Origin: JAEZJZ01 sp050949055
GTDB lineage: Bacteria; Bacillota; UBA994; UBA5500
Assembly (NCBI GenBank): GCA_050949055.1
Contig: JBMNFA010000002.1
Location: 62,001-126,000, forward strand
DNA: 64,000 nucleotides
Direction: 5' to 3'
In this document: one piece after another, positions 54,986 through 63,996 of the stretch
Numbering within the stretch: position 1 is the stretch's first letter
Layout of the letters: each line of letters starts with the position of its first letter
Notes under the pieces: generated by a model
Databases searched by the model: none
What the model was told of the DNA's origin: nothing
Seen by the model: only the letters and a program-made list of their open reading frames with translations
Translations under genes and position numbers: made by a program

Positions 54986-56392
54986 GTGACAACGATCAAC
55001 CTATACAACACTTTGACCCGAGAGAAGCAGCCTTTCGTACCTATCAAGCCGAAACAGGTGGGCATGTATGTCTGCGGTCCGACGGTTTATGGCTACGCCA
55101 CCATCGGCAACATGCGTGCCTACCTGTTCTCCGATACCCTGCGCCGCATGCTGGAGTACAACGGGCTGAAGGTGAAGATGGTGATGAATATCACCGATGT
55201 GGGACATCTGGTCAGCGACCAGGACGAAGGCGATGACAAGATGCTGCTGGCCTCGCAGCGCGAACAGAAGACTCCCTGGGAGATCGCCGCCTACTATACG
55301 GAGACCTTCTTCAGGGACGCAGAGCGGCTGAATATCAAACAGCCGACACTGACGACGCCGGCGACCAAGCACATTGCGGAAATGATCGCCATGGTGGAGG
55401 AACTGCTGGACAGAGGATATGCCTATGAAACCAGCGACGGCATCTACTATGATGTCAGCAAGTACCCGCAGTACGGCCAACTCTCCGGCCGTAAGCTGGA
55501 AGAGCAAAAGCCGGGGGCGAGGGTGGAGGTGAACCCGGAGAAGCGCCATCCAGCCGACTTCGCTCTCTGGAAAAAAGCGCCCAAGGAACACATTATGCAG
55601 TGGTCCAGCCCCTGGGGGATGGGATATCCAGGCTGGCACATCGAGTGCTCAGCCATGGGCCGCAAGTATTTGGGAGATCTGTTTGACATCCATACCGGCG
55701 GGGCAGACCATATCTCCATCCATCACGAAAATGAGATCGCCCAGACAGCCGCCTGCACTGGTCAGCCGGCTGCTCGCTTCTGGATGCACGTGGAGTTCCT
55801 GCAGGTGGATGGCGGCAAGATGTCCAAGAGCCTGGGCAATGTCTATACTGTAAGCGATCTGATCGAGAGGGGATTCGAACCGCTGGCGTTCCGCTATTTT
55901 TGCCATAACGCGCACTATCGCAAACAGCTGAACTTCACCTGGTCTGGACTGGAAGCGGCCCAAAAGGGTTTGCGCGGCTTGCGCCGCCTGGTGCAGAAGA
56001 GCGCCACAGCGCCCCGCACGCCCGCTGGGGAGCAGCGCATGGCCGGCTTTCGCGACGCATTCTTGCAGGCGCTAAACGATGATCTCAACCTGCCCAAAGC
56101 TGTGGCAGTGCTGTGGGAGGCGACCAAGGCGGACTTGGGGAGGGGCCTGTTCGACCTGGCCAAGTCCTTCGACCGGGTGCTGGCTCTTGATTTGACCAGC
56201 GGTCAGCTGGAGGAGGAAGAAACGCTAGCGCCCCAGGACTTGCCTGTGGAGGTGCAGGAACTGCTGGACCGCCGTCACCAAGCGCGAGCAGCAAAGGACT
56301 GGGCCTTATCAGACCAACTGCGGGATCAACTGCGAGCCCTGGGGTATGCTGTCAAGGATACGGCCAAGGGGATGGAAGTAAGCAGGGTCTAG
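54986..56392 (+). CDS. cysS: Cysteinyl-tRNA synthetase
   Basis: A 468-residue class I synthetase. The zinc-binding Cys and HIGH region read YVCGPTVYGYATIGNMRAY, where the usual first His of HIGN is Thr. KMSKSLGN is intact, and GWHIECSAMGRKYLG plus HTGGADHISIHHENE hold the other zinc ligands and the active site. A C-terminal anticodon-binding helical domain is present. GTG start with GGAGGTGGG upstream. Expression is controlled by the upstream T-box. A terminator follows. Confidence 0.94.
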   Translation: MTTINLYNTLTREKQPFVPIKPKQVGMYVCGPTVYGYATIGNMRAYLFSDTLRRMLEYNGLKVKMVMNITDVGHLVSDQDEGDDKMLLASQREQKTPWEIAAYYTETFFRDAERLNIKQPTLTTPATKHIAEMIAMVEELLDRGYAYETSDGIYYDVSKYPQYGQLSGRKLEEQKPGARVEVNPEKRHPADFALWKKAPKEHIMQWSSPWGMGYPGWHIECSAMGRKYLGDLFDIHTGGADHISIHHENEIAQTAACTGQPAARFWMHVEFLQVDGGKMSKSLGNVYTVSDLIERGFEPLAFRYFCHNAHYRKQLNFTWSGLEAAQKGLRGLRRLVQKSATAPRTPAGEQRMAGFRDAFLQALNDDLNLPKAVAVLWEATKADLGRGLFDLAKSFDRVLALDLTSGQLEEEETLAPQDLPVEVQELLDRRHQARAAKDWALSDQLRDQLRALGYAVKDTAKGMEVSRV

Positions 56393-56414
56393 CAGGGAGC
56401 TCAGGGTAGGATCC

Positions 56415-56450
56415 AAAAGGCTGGGCACTCGGAAGCCCAGCCTTTTCCTC
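56415..56450. terminator. Bidirectional terminator between cysS and def
   Basis: Perfect 12-bp stem (AAAAGGCTGGGC / GCCCAGCCTTTT) with an eight-base loop; the stem ends in A4/T4, giving T tracts on both strands. Confidence 0.85.
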
Positions 56451-56458
56451 GAGAGCAG

Positions 56459-56965
56459 TTAACCTCGTCTTAGTTTCAGGAACTCTGATTGCTCCATCAC
56501 TTTTCCCGGGAGAATCAACTGATCTATCGCCAACACGCCATCCAAGTGTTCCATTTCATGCTGCAGCAACTCCGATAACTCTCCGTCGGCGGTGAGCTGG
56601 TGGGTCAGACCAGTGGCATCCTGGTAGCGGATGGTTACCTGGCGGTGGCGAGTCACCTGGAAAGCGATGCCGAAGTAGCTGAAACAGGAATCCCACAGTT
56701 CAAACATTTCCGCGCTCTTGTCCACGAATTCTGGATTGACCAAGGTCAAAGCCTGCCCGGCGCACTCCAAGTAGATCACGCGGCGGCTGACGCCAATCTG
56801 GGGGGCAGCGATACCTCGACCGGTCTTGTGCTGCGCCTGAAACGCATGCAGAGTATCACGCAGATCGCAGACCAGCTCTTGTAGAGCTGGGTCGAATGTC
56901 TCCACTGGCAGCGCCACTTGCCGGAGGATGGGGTCACCCAACTGCCTGATGGTTTGAATGCTCAT
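56459..56965 (-). CDS. def: Peptide deformylase
   Basis: The 168-residue enzyme removes the formyl group from nascent N-terminal Met. Motif 1 is GIAAPQIG, motif 3 is HEMEHLDG (two zinc/iron-binding His and catalytic Glu). Motif 2, usually EGCLS, reads WDSCFSYF, so the Cys ligand is kept but flanking residues differ, as in some atypical deformylases. ATG start with a nearby AGGAGG-like site (GGAGG). It is not next to fmt, so this may be a second deformylase. Confidence 0.88.
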   Translation of the reverse strand: MSIQTIRQLGDPILRQVALPVETFDPALQELVCDLRDTLHAFQAQHKTGRGIAAPQIGVSRRVIYLECAGQALTLVNPEFVDKSAEMFELWDSCFSYFGIAFQVTRHRQVTIRYQDATGLTHQLTADGELSELLQHEMEHLDGVLAIDQLILPGKVMEQSEFLKLRRG

Positions 56966-56989
56966 CTCGGGCCTCCTTCCTGCATGCCG

Positions 56990-58648
56990 CTACTTGAGCT
57001 CCACCGTTATGCGAGCCACGCCGCCCCTTTGGCTATGCAGGGTGATGTTGATGCTGCTACCGGCGGGCGACTTGACCAACCAGGAAACTCTGGCCGCTGA
57101 TTGGGCAGGACGGATGAAATACCCGCCGCCCTGGCCATTGAGATACCCCTCCAAGAAGCCTATCTCCACCTCCGGTTTGCCCGCCAGCAGCTGCTGATAG
57201 CCTGCGATGCGTACCCGATCCGATTGCACCGCTTTGACTTGCTTGCCCTTGTTGGTGGTGTAGGTGGGCAGATAGCCTGCGTTCTCGCACAGGACGGTTA
57301 TTTTCCAGATATCCTCCGCTACCTCCTGCACTTGGTACTCCCCGAGAGTGGCTTCTGGCAACGCCCCTGCCTGGCGTAACACCCACTGGCAGTTCTTGTG
57401 GCATTCCGCCTGCAGGAACTGCTGTGGAGGGTTCTGCAGCACGTATTTCGGGTTCCAGCCGCCAATCTCCACCAGGCCCAGCTGCGGATGCTCAAAAGCT
57501 CGCCAATCGAAGAAGCCTTTCCCGCCCAGCTCCCGGTCGTTCCACTGCAACAGCCTTAGTTGCAGCTCCTCCTTCCTTTCCGGGGTGTCGGCAGCCATGA
57601 ACTCCTCCCTCTTGATTCCCGCTTTTCCCAGGCGGTCCCAGAGCTCGGTGGTATAGGCAATGATGCCATGCTGCTCATAGGCCCATTCGGTGAGGGTGGC
57701 TCGATTATTCGACTTCACATCGGGATAGCCGGTGACATAGGTGCCTTCCCGAGCGATCTCCCGGGTGGCCCGCAGGTCGTCCTGATCCATCTTGTCGTCG
57801 CCATACTGATAAGGATTGCGATAGAAGAAGCCGCCATGGGTATGGAAAGCATTCAGGATGCTGATGTTCTTGTGGGCCAACACGAAGTCCATGATCGCCT
57901 TCGCCTCAGGCTCCGAGCCGGGATAGGCCCCGCCGCCGTTTACCTCCAAGTCCCAGTTCTGCGGGAAGTTGCGGTTCATATCCAAGCCGAACGGGCTCCG
58001 CCAGATGTCAAAGGGTTCACCCTCAAATTGCTTGATCATGCCCTCGCTGAACAGCCGATAGAAGGGCCCCTGGCGTTCGCCTGGGCGACGGGCGACCAGC
58101 AGGCGGGGGTCCTTGTCAGACACTTTCCATTCGCCCTTTTTGTCGTCCCGCACCCGCATAGTCAGGATCCAGCCATCGCCGTCGATGTCCGCTGGGTGCA
58201 GCCCGGGGAGTTCCTCGAATACTTGCAGCGGATCGGGATAAGGCTTGGTGCTACTTCTCAGCGTGGCCGGCGTGGTCAGGTACTTTTCGGCTCCGTCAGG
58301 ATTGACCCGGGGGAGAATGTAAAAGGTCCTGGTATCCAGCAGGTGAGTGACTAACTCGTCTTTCTGATAATTGCTGGTCAAGTAGTCGATGGTATACAGG
58401 CAGACCATGCTAGCTGTCACCTCGCCGGCGTGAATGTTGCCATCCACGTACACCGCCGGTTTCTGGGCATGCTCGCCGGTATCCCGGTTGGTCAGTGTCA
58501 TCGCCCAGATGTCCCTGCCCTCGTAGCTCTTGCCGATGGAGGCGAGACTAGCCAAACGGGGATACGCTGCGGCGACCGCTTGTAGGTATGCGGTGAGTTC
58601 TTCGTATTGATAATAACGATTGCAGACTAGATCCACTTTTCCGGTCAT
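56990..58648 (-). CDS. M14 zinc carboxypeptidase, paralog 2
   Basis: The 552-residue paralog of the protein at 37458-39122. Zinc ligands are in GNIHAGEV (HxxE) and LNAFHTHGG; the probable catalytic Glu is in TTELWDRLG. Shared blocks such as RVNPDGAEKYLTTP, DIDGDGWILTMRVRDD and GGWNPKYVLQNPP show a common origin. There is no signal peptide, so intracellular peptide trimming is likely. The ATG at 58648 has AAGGAGG upstream. It follows def by 24 bp on the same strand, so the pair (M14 then def) could be one transcript. Confidence 0.88.
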   Translation of the reverse strand: MTGKVDLVCNRYYQYEELTAYLQAVAAAYPRLASLASIGKSYEGRDIWAMTLTNRDTGEHAQKPAVYVDGNIHAGEVTASMVCLYTIDYLTSNYQKDELVTHLLDTRTFYILPRVNPDGAEKYLTTPATLRSSTKPYPDPLQVFEELPGLHPADIDGDGWILTMRVRDDKKGEWKVSDKDPRLLVARRPGERQGPFYRLFSEGMIKQFEGEPFDIWRSPFGLDMNRNFPQNWDLEVNGGGAYPGSEPEAKAIMDFVLAHKNISILNAFHTHGGFFYRNPYQYGDDKMDQDDLRATREIAREGTYVTGYPDVKSNNRATLTEWAYEQHGIIAYTTELWDRLGKAGIKREEFMAADTPERKEELQLRLLQWNDRELGGKGFFDWRAFEHPQLGLVEIGGWNPKYVLQNPPQQFLQAECHKNCQWVLRQAGALPEATLGEYQVQEVAEDIWKITVLCENAGYLPTYTTNKGKQVKAVQSDRVRIAGYQQLLAGKPEVEIGFLEGYLNGQGGGYFIRPAQSAARVSWLVKSPAGSSINITLHSQRGGVARITVELK

Positions 58649-58889
58649 GGATAACCCTCCTTGTGGTTGCTAAGGCCGGTCAAACGGCTGGCTATATTAC
58701 AGTTTTCGCTTCGGATACAAAAACACCTGCCAAAGGAGCAGGCATTCAATCGATATTTACTGTCAGTTTCTCCATCCAACCCCGCCCTCAGGTTAACTTG
58801 ACGCTCAAATTGGTCAATCCTATAATTAGAAGCAAGAGTTGGGCTTGTCCCGAGCGTTGGTCCGGCTCGAGTGTATAGGAGGACTGCCA

Positions 58890-59990
58890 ATGTTGCGAAA
58901 AATAGGGCCGGAGGATCGTGCCCATTTTGATTATCTGATCGCTATTGCACCGGAGCCCGATTTCGCACAGACAGCTGCTTGGGCTGATCTGAAATCTGTA
59001 ACCTGGCGACCGGTGCATTATCTCTATCAGCAGGTGCAGGGACAGCCGTTGATCGCCATCACCGTTTGGTTGCGTCGGCCGCCGCTTTCCCCGTATTGCT
59101 TGGCTTATGCTCCCAGGGGACCAATCCTGCTGACGAACGATGCGCGGCATGCCTTGAACCAGTTCTGGCAGGAGCTGAAGCAGGAGCTGGCGAAACTCAA
59201 GGCGTTTGCTTTGAAGATCGACCCTGCCTGGACGGACCCCCAACTGGGGGAACAAATGCAGGCCGTCGGTTTCCTGCCGCTACGCAGTGACAACGCTTTC
59301 GGTGGCACCCAGCCCAAAAAGACCGTCAGGCAGGACATCTCAGCTGATCCTGACGAGCTCTTGGCTAGCATTCCCAAGAAGATTCGCTATAACATTCGTT
59401 ATCCTGAGAAGCAAGGAGTGGAATATCGCCAGGGAAACATCAGCGACATCCCTGACCTGATCAGTGTGCTGAGAGATACCAGCCGACGCAAGAATTTTCT
59501 GGGGAGGGAGGCCGACTATTATCGCCGCCTGTTGAAATGCATGGGCGATAACGCCTCCCTCATTCTAGGTTATCAGGATGGTCAGGTGGTAGCTGCCGGT
59601 GTGACCGTTGTCTGCGGCAAGAACGCATGGGCGGTCTATGGGGGTATGATGCGTGAGCACTCGCAGCTCAGGCCCTATTACGGCCTCAATTGGCAGCGCA
59701 TGCTCTGGGCCAAATCCAAAGGGGCAAGCGTGTTTGATTTCTTTGGAATACCTGTGGATCTTTCGCCGGAATCTCCGCTTTACGGCCTGTATTCCTTTAA
59801 GAAGAGTTTTGGCGGGGATGTGGTGGAGTTCATCGGTGAGTACGAATTGCCGATTAGAGCCTTGCCATACTGGTTCTGGAGGACCCTATCACCCACGGTG
59901 CTCAGTTTGCTCAAGTGGATGACCAAGCTGCTGCGACGGGGGCGTCAGCCTTCCCAAGGAGAAGGCCAGACCGAGATCTCTGGAGGATAG
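58890..59990 (+). CDS. FemAB family peptidoglycan bridge aminoacyltransferase
   Basis: The 366-residue protein of the FemABX/MurM group (double GNAT-like fold). FAQTAAWADLK, YAPRGPIL, NIRYPEKQGVEYRQ and YGLNWQRMLWAKSKGASVFDFFGI are typical; the C-terminal FKKSFGGDVVEFIGEYELPI marks the second half. Such enzymes add amino acids from aminoacyl-tRNA to the third residue of lipid II stems. The ATG at 58890 has AGGAGG upstream. The next gene, 57 bp downstream, is a MurE-like ligase, so the two probably cooperate in cell-wall stem synthesis. Confidence 0.87.
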   Translation: MLRKIGPEDRAHFDYLIAIAPEPDFAQTAAWADLKSVTWRPVHYLYQQVQGQPLIAITVWLRRPPLSPYCLAYAPRGPILLTNDARHALNQFWQELKQELAKLKAFALKIDPAWTDPQLGEQMQAVGFLPLRSDNAFGGTQPKKTVRQDISADPDELLASIPKKIRYNIRYPEKQGVEYRQGNISDIPDLISVLRDTSRRKNFLGREADYYRRLLKCMGDNASLILGYQDGQVVAAGVTVVCGKNAWAVYGGMMREHSQLRPYYGLNWQRMLWAKSKGASVFDFFGIPVDLSPESPLYGLYSFKKSFGGDVVEFIGEYELPIRALPYWFWRTLSPTVLSLLKWMTKLLRRGRQPSQGEGQTEISGG

Positions 59991-60046
59991 TTTCGAGTAG
60001 GATTGAAACCTGCATGTCCTGACCACATGTTGGGGGGGGGTAGTCT

Positions 60047-61471
60047 GTGGAATTTGATCAGTTGCTGCAAGGCATTCGCAGTGGAGAGCTGCAGGTAACA
60101 GGCATCTACCACGATTCGCGCAAGGTACAGCCCGGAGGGGTGTTTGTCTGTAAGCGGGGGGAGCGGGTGGATGGCCATCTATTTATCCCTCAGGCCAAGG
60201 AAGCCGGTGCCGCTTATATTGTCGGCGAACTGGACCTGCCTGACGACGATTACGTGCTGGTGCCAGACGGGCGCGCCGCTTTGGCTGACCTGGCCTATGC
60301 CTTCTATGGGCAGCGCGGCCAGGACCTGAAGTTGGTGGGAGTCACTGGGACCAATGGCAAGTCTACCACCTGTCACCTGGTCGCCAGCCTGCTTAATTGG
60401 GGTGGGTTGCCGGCGGCCACCATCGGCACCCTAGGGGTATTTTTCCCGGAGGATTGCCAGTTGGAGAACACGATCAACACTACCCCGGATGCGCTGGAGA
60501 TGGCCCGCCTGTTGGCCAAGCTACAGGCAGCTGGCGCACGCGCAGCAGCCGTGGAGATTTCCTCCATCGCGCTGGAGCAGGATCGGGCCAGAGGCATGGA
60601 TTTTGCGGGGGTGGTGTTCACCAACCTGACGCAGGACCATCTGGACTATCACGGGAGCTTTGAGAAATACTTTCAAGCCAAACGGAGACTGTTTACGCTG
60701 CCTCACCGATGGCGGGTAATCAACATTGATGATCCTTATGGTGCTCGTCTGGCGAATGAGTTTCCAGGCAGCCTTACCGTCAGCGCCATGCAGGCGGCCA
60801 GCATTCAGGCGGCGCAAGTGACTGTCAAGGATGCCGGGTTCAGTTTTCGGCTGACCATGGACGGGAGGCAGGCCCAGGTGGATACGCCGCTGCCGGGAAT
60901 GCACAACCTATACAATTTGCTGAGCGCCTTCGGCAGTATCAAGAGCGTCGGGCTCGACCCCTTCGATTACCTGGAGGCGGCGCCATATCTTACCCTTCCC
61001 AAAGGCCGCTGGGAAGTAATCGGCCATGCTCCCACGGTGATTGTCGACTATGCCCACACCCCAGACGGTATGGAACAGGTGCTGCAACATGCCCGGCGCA
61101 TTGCCAAAGGGCAGGTGATCACTGTTTTTGGATGTACCGGCAACCGGGATCGCGGCAAGCGCCCGTTGATGGGCGAGATCGCCAGCCGCTATAGCGAGTA
61201 CGTGGTGCTGAGCAATGACAATCCGGAGGATGAGGATCCGGCAGCCATTGCAGCGGAGACAGTGATTGGTATTCATAAGCCCCATCTGGTGGAGCTGGAT
61301 CGGGAAAAGGCCATCGCCGCTGCCGTGAACATGGCTGGCCCGGATGATTTGGTGCTCATTTTAGGAAAAGGCCATGAAGAAGGGATGAAGATCGGCCGCA
61401 AATTGATCCCGTTTTCTGACGCGGCAGTGGCCCGCCGCTATTGGGAATTGCGCCACGGCAGGGCGGAATAG
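60047..61471 (+). CDS. MurE-like UDP-MurNAc-tripeptide ligase
   Basis: A 474-residue Mur ligase. ATP-binding GVTGTNGKSTTCH, INTTPDALEMARLL, VFTNLTQDHLDYHG and IVDYAHTPDGM are intact. The meso-DAP recognition motif DNPR is replaced by DNPE (in LSNDNPEDEDP), and the usual SSH near EISS is SSI. The arginine of DNPR contacts the DAP carboxylate in MurE, so a different third amino acid (for example lysine or ornithine) or a paralogous role is likely. GTG start with GGGGGG upstream. It is paired with the FemAB gene, outside a dcw cluster. Confidence 0.85.
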   Translation: MEFDQLLQGIRSGELQVTGIYHDSRKVQPGGVFVCKRGERVDGHLFIPQAKEAGAAYIVGELDLPDDDYVLVPDGRAALADLAYAFYGQRGQDLKLVGVTGTNGKSTTCHLVASLLNWGGLPAATIGTLGVFFPEDCQLENTINTTPDALEMARLLAKLQAAGARAAAVEISSIALEQDRARGMDFAGVVFTNLTQDHLDYHGSFEKYFQAKRRLFTLPHRWRVINIDDPYGARLANEFPGSLTVSAMQAASIQAAQVTVKDAGFSFRLTMDGRQAQVDTPLPGMHNLYNLLSAFGSIKSVGLDPFDYLEAAPYLTLPKGRWEVIGHAPTVIVDYAHTPDGMEQVLQHARRIAKGQVITVFGCTGNRDRGKRPLMGEIASRYSEYVVLSNDNPEDEDPAAIAAETVIGIHKPHLVELDREKAIAAAVNMAGPDDLVLILGKGHEEGMKIGRKLIPFSDAAVARRYWELRHGRAE

Positions 61472-61564
61472 ACTTCCTGGCTTTTGTCCAATGCTTTGCT
61501 GTTTTCGAACGAGGATGGCGGGTTCGGCAACATCAGCAAGTGGTAGGAAGTATCAGTTAGCTCC

Positions 61565-61598
61565 AGCACGGCGATGGCTTTTCAGCTAGCGCCGTGCT
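61565..61598 (+). terminator. Hairpin downstream of the MurE-like gene
   Basis: Nine-bp perfect stem (AGCACGGCG / CGCCGTGCT) with 16-base loop and only a short T run; weak terminator. Confidence 0.45.
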
Positions 61599-61657
61599 TC
61601 TAATATGCAGAGGCAGGTTGCCGCTCGGTGTGCCAGAATTATCCCTCACGAAATAGA

Positions 61658-61686
61658 TTGACTTTTAGCTCAAGAGGGAATAGCAT
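61658..61686 (+). promoter_or_regulatory. Promoter of the HNH gene
   Basis: TTGACT (61658-61663), 17 bp, TAGCAT (61681-61686), about 45 bp before the start codon. Confidence 0.5.
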
Positions 61687-61731
61687 TGAACAAGGCCCCA
61701 GGCCTGAGTAAACGGGGGAGGAGGTTTTTGC

Positions 61732-62037
61732 ATGGAAAGGAAACGTAACACCGACGCTAAAGGGCAACCATTCACCCCCAAAGTAATCACTGACGCATGG
61801 AGAAGAGCTAGCCTGATTAACGGCGTAGATCCAGACCAATTCCGCAGAGATGCTTGCGGCGCCAAGATTCGCAAGGATTCCTACGGCACCACTGGAGAGT
61901 TTGGCTGGGAGATCGACCATATCAAGCCGGTCTCAGGCGGCGGGACTGATCACAAGAGCAATCTGCAGCCGTTGCACTGGGCCAACAACATGCATAAGGG
62001 CGACGGAACTGGTTTGCCCTGCAAGAAGAAGAGCTGA
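61732..62037 (+). CDS. HNH-domain protein
   Basis: The 101-residue protein carries a compact HNH motif: GWEIDHIKPVSGGG (His), then DHKSNLQPLHWANNMHKGD (Asn and last His). Such small stand-alone HNH proteins are nickase or endonuclease-like and are found scattered in Bacillota chromosomes, often without a phage nearby. There is one N-terminal Cys but no zinc CxxC. GGAGGAGG precedes the ATG. A terminator at 62149 closes the unit. Confidence 0.82.
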   Translation: MERKRNTDAKGQPFTPKVITDAWRRASLINGVDPDQFRRDACGAKIRKDSYGTTGEFGWEIDHIKPVSGGGTDHKSNLQPLHWANNMHKGDGTGLPCKKKS

Positions 62038-62148
62038 TAGGGGATCAGTTCTATCCAGCTCTCAGTTAGCCCCGAAAGCCACCTGGAAGCGAACATGCGC
62101 CGTCTGGAGAATTTTCAGCTATCAGAATACTGTTGCTTAGCCAACAGG

Positions 62149-62177
62149 GCCGACCCGAGCACTCGGTGTCGGCTTTT
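62149..62177 (+). terminator. Terminator after the HNH gene
   Basis: GCCGACCCGAG pairs with CTCGG-T-GTCGGC (one bulged T), then TTTT. Further downstream, up to 62404, only a promoter-like TATAAT at 62330 is seen. Confidence 0.7.
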
Positions 62178-62329
62178 CTGATCCCTGCTTCCGCCGCGGG
62201 GAGCGGCGCAGGCCGTGGGGAAGCAGCGCCGTTCTAGCCTAACTAGGATGGCAGACTTGCCGACTCAACGGATCAGAGGGAAATCACCTCTTTTTTCCGC
62301 CGTGGCATGTTATTCCGCCTAGTTTGTTC

Positions 62330-62335
62330 TATAAT
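62330..62335 (+). promoter_or_regulatory. -10 element upstream of the threonine-dehydrogenase-like gene
   Basis: A perfect TATAAT 70 bp ahead of the start codon but with no good -35 at 16-18 bp; activator-dependent or coincidental. Confidence 0.35.
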
Positions 62336-62404
62336 AAACATAGTGCCGGGTTGATTGCTTACCTGGCAGGCGGCAAAATCTAAAGTTTGGGAGGCATTCA
62401 AGCT

Positions 62405-63361
62405 ATGAAGAAGATCTTGGTAACCGGCGCGCTAGGTCAAATCGGCTCCGAGCTGACGCCCCATCTGCGCAACATTTACGGTCAGGACAACGTCATCGCC
62501 AGTGACATTCGGCAGGACGTCCCTGCTGGTCCTTTGCAGAATGGCCCTTACGAAGTGATAGATGTGCTGCAGCCTGAACAGATGGTAGATGCAATTAAGA
62601 AATATGGGGTCAACCAGGTAGTTCACCTGGCAGCGATCCTATCGGCCGTTGGGGAAGCGAAACCGAAGTTGGCTTGGAATGTGAACATGGGTGGGCTGTT
62701 CAACGTGCTGGAGATAGCGCGGGAACTTGGCTGCGCGGTATTCACACCGAGCTCAATTGCGGCCTTTGGTCCCTCCACGCCTCCGGACCAGACCCCTCAG
62801 GACACCTTGCAGCGGCCAACTACCATGTACGGCGTGACCAAGGTCGCCGGCGAATTGCTTTGCGACTACTACTTCCTGAAGTATGGTGTGGATACCCGAG
62901 GAGTGCGTTTCCCCGGCCTGATCTCCTATGAAACGCTCCCGGGCGGGGGAACGACTGACTATGCAGTACATATCTACTACGATGCCATCAAGACCAAGCA
63001 GTACACCAGCTATATCGCTGAGGGCACCTATATGGACATGATGTATATACCAGACGCGTTGATGGCCATTTCCACTCTGATGGAAGCCAACCCCGATAAG
63101 CTGGTTCATCGCAACGCTTTCAACATCGCCGCCATGAGCTTCGCTCCAGAGCATATTGCTGCAGAGATCAAGCGGCACATCCCTGACTTCACCATGGATT
63201 ACAATGTCGACCCTGTGCGGCAGGCTATCGCCGATTCCTGGCCCAACTCGCTGGATGACAGCGCTGCTCGGGAAGAATGGGGCTGGAATCCCAAGTATGA
63301 TCTAGCCAAGATGACAGAGGATATGCTGCAGCAACTGCAGCGCAAGCTGGGCTTGCAGTAA
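62405..63361 (+). CDS. SDR-type L-threonine 3-dehydrogenase-like NAD-dependent protein
   Basis: The 318-residue extended SDR protein has the NAD-binding ILVTGALGQIGSEL, HLAAILSAVGE, TPSSIAAFGPSTP and the catalytic YxxxK in TMYGVTKVAGELL. PDALMAISTLMEA and the overall length match the SDR branch of threonine dehydrogenase, which oxidises L-threonine to 2-amino-3-ketobutyrate; a UDP-sugar epimerase is less likely given these motifs. The ATG at 62405 has GGGAGG ten bases upstream. No kbl is adjacent in the window. Confidence 0.85.
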   Translation: MKKILVTGALGQIGSELTPHLRNIYGQDNVIASDIRQDVPAGPLQNGPYEVIDVLQPEQMVDAIKKYGVNQVVHLAAILSAVGEAKPKLAWNVNMGGLFNVLEIARELGCAVFTPSSIAAFGPSTPPDQTPQDTLQRPTTMYGVTKVAGELLCDYYFLKYGVDTRGVRFPGLISYETLPGGGTTDYAVHIYYDAIKTKQYTSYIAEGTYMDMMYIPDALMAISTLMEANPDKLVHRNAFNIAAMSFAPEHIAAEIKRHIPDFTMDYNVDPVRQAIADSWPNSLDDSAAREEWGWNPKYDLAKMTEDMLQQLQRKLGLQ

Positions 63362-63378
63362 GTAATTGCTTGAGAACG

Positions 63379-63408
63379 AAGAGCCCCAGCCGTCTGGCTG
63401 GGGCTCTT
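63379..63408. terminator. Bidirectional terminator between the dehydrogenase and DUF4097 genes
   Basis: Perfect 13-bp stem (AAGAGCCCCAGCC / GGCTGGGGCTCTT) with a GTCT loop; the stem ends in TCTT, so modest U tails in both directions. Confidence 0.75.
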
Positions 63409-63417
63409 GCTGATGCC

Positions 63418-63996
63418 TTACTTTCTTCCCACAATGACCTTGCCGTTTCCGGTGCTGATGTCGAGCCTGAGCGCCCCATCTCCCCGAGTGGCCTGTATAT
63501 TCTTGCTGGATATCTTTCCCCCCACGATGGTCCATTGACCTTCCCCGATGTCCAGGGTGCCGTTGCCCACGCTGGCGTCCAGTTCCACGCCCAGAGACTC
63601 GGGGAACACCGCCTCTACGTTGCCGTTTGATGACCGCAAGGTGCAAGTGCCTCCGCTCGGCTGGCCCGTGACATAGACGCTGCCGTTGCTGGTGGTTGCG
63701 TGTATATTGGCCTGGCCCGTCCCAAACAAGATATCGACATTGCCGTTGCTGGTGCTGGCGTTGACGTCGCCCAGCTCAGCCTCCGACCGAACTTCGATGC
63801 TGCCATTGCTGGTTTTCAGTATCAGTTGGCCTTGCACTCCATGTACGTCGATATTGCCGTTGCTGGTGTTGGCGCGCAGCAGCATCCGATGGGGGACTGA
63901 CAACTCGTAGCTGATCTGTAACCCATTCTTCTGGCTGCGACCGTAATCGGCGATGATCTGCAGGTTTCTGTTTTCAATTGTGTTCCTGGATTGCAT
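63418..63996 (-). CDS. DUF4097 beta-helix-repeat protein (5' end at window edge)
   Basis: The frame gives 192 residues from an ATG at 63996, but stays open to the right edge, so the true start may lie outside. Repeated NTSNGNIDV/TTSNGSVYV-type units (about every 20-22 residues) mark the DUF4097/DUF4098 beta-strand-repeat fold. Members are often encoded with anti-sigma-like or PspC-type membrane proteins. The function is unknown. It converges on the dehydrogenase gene. Confidence 0.82.
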   Translation of the reverse strand: MQSRNTIENRNLQIIADYGRSQKNGLQISYELSVPHRMLLRANTSNGNIDVHGVQGQLILKTSNGSIEVRSEAELGDVNASTSNGNVDILFGTGQANIHATTSNGSVYVTGQPSGGTCTLRSSNGNVEAVFPESLGVELDASVGNGTLDIGEGQWTIVGGKISSKNIQATRGDGALRLDISTGNGKVIVGRK

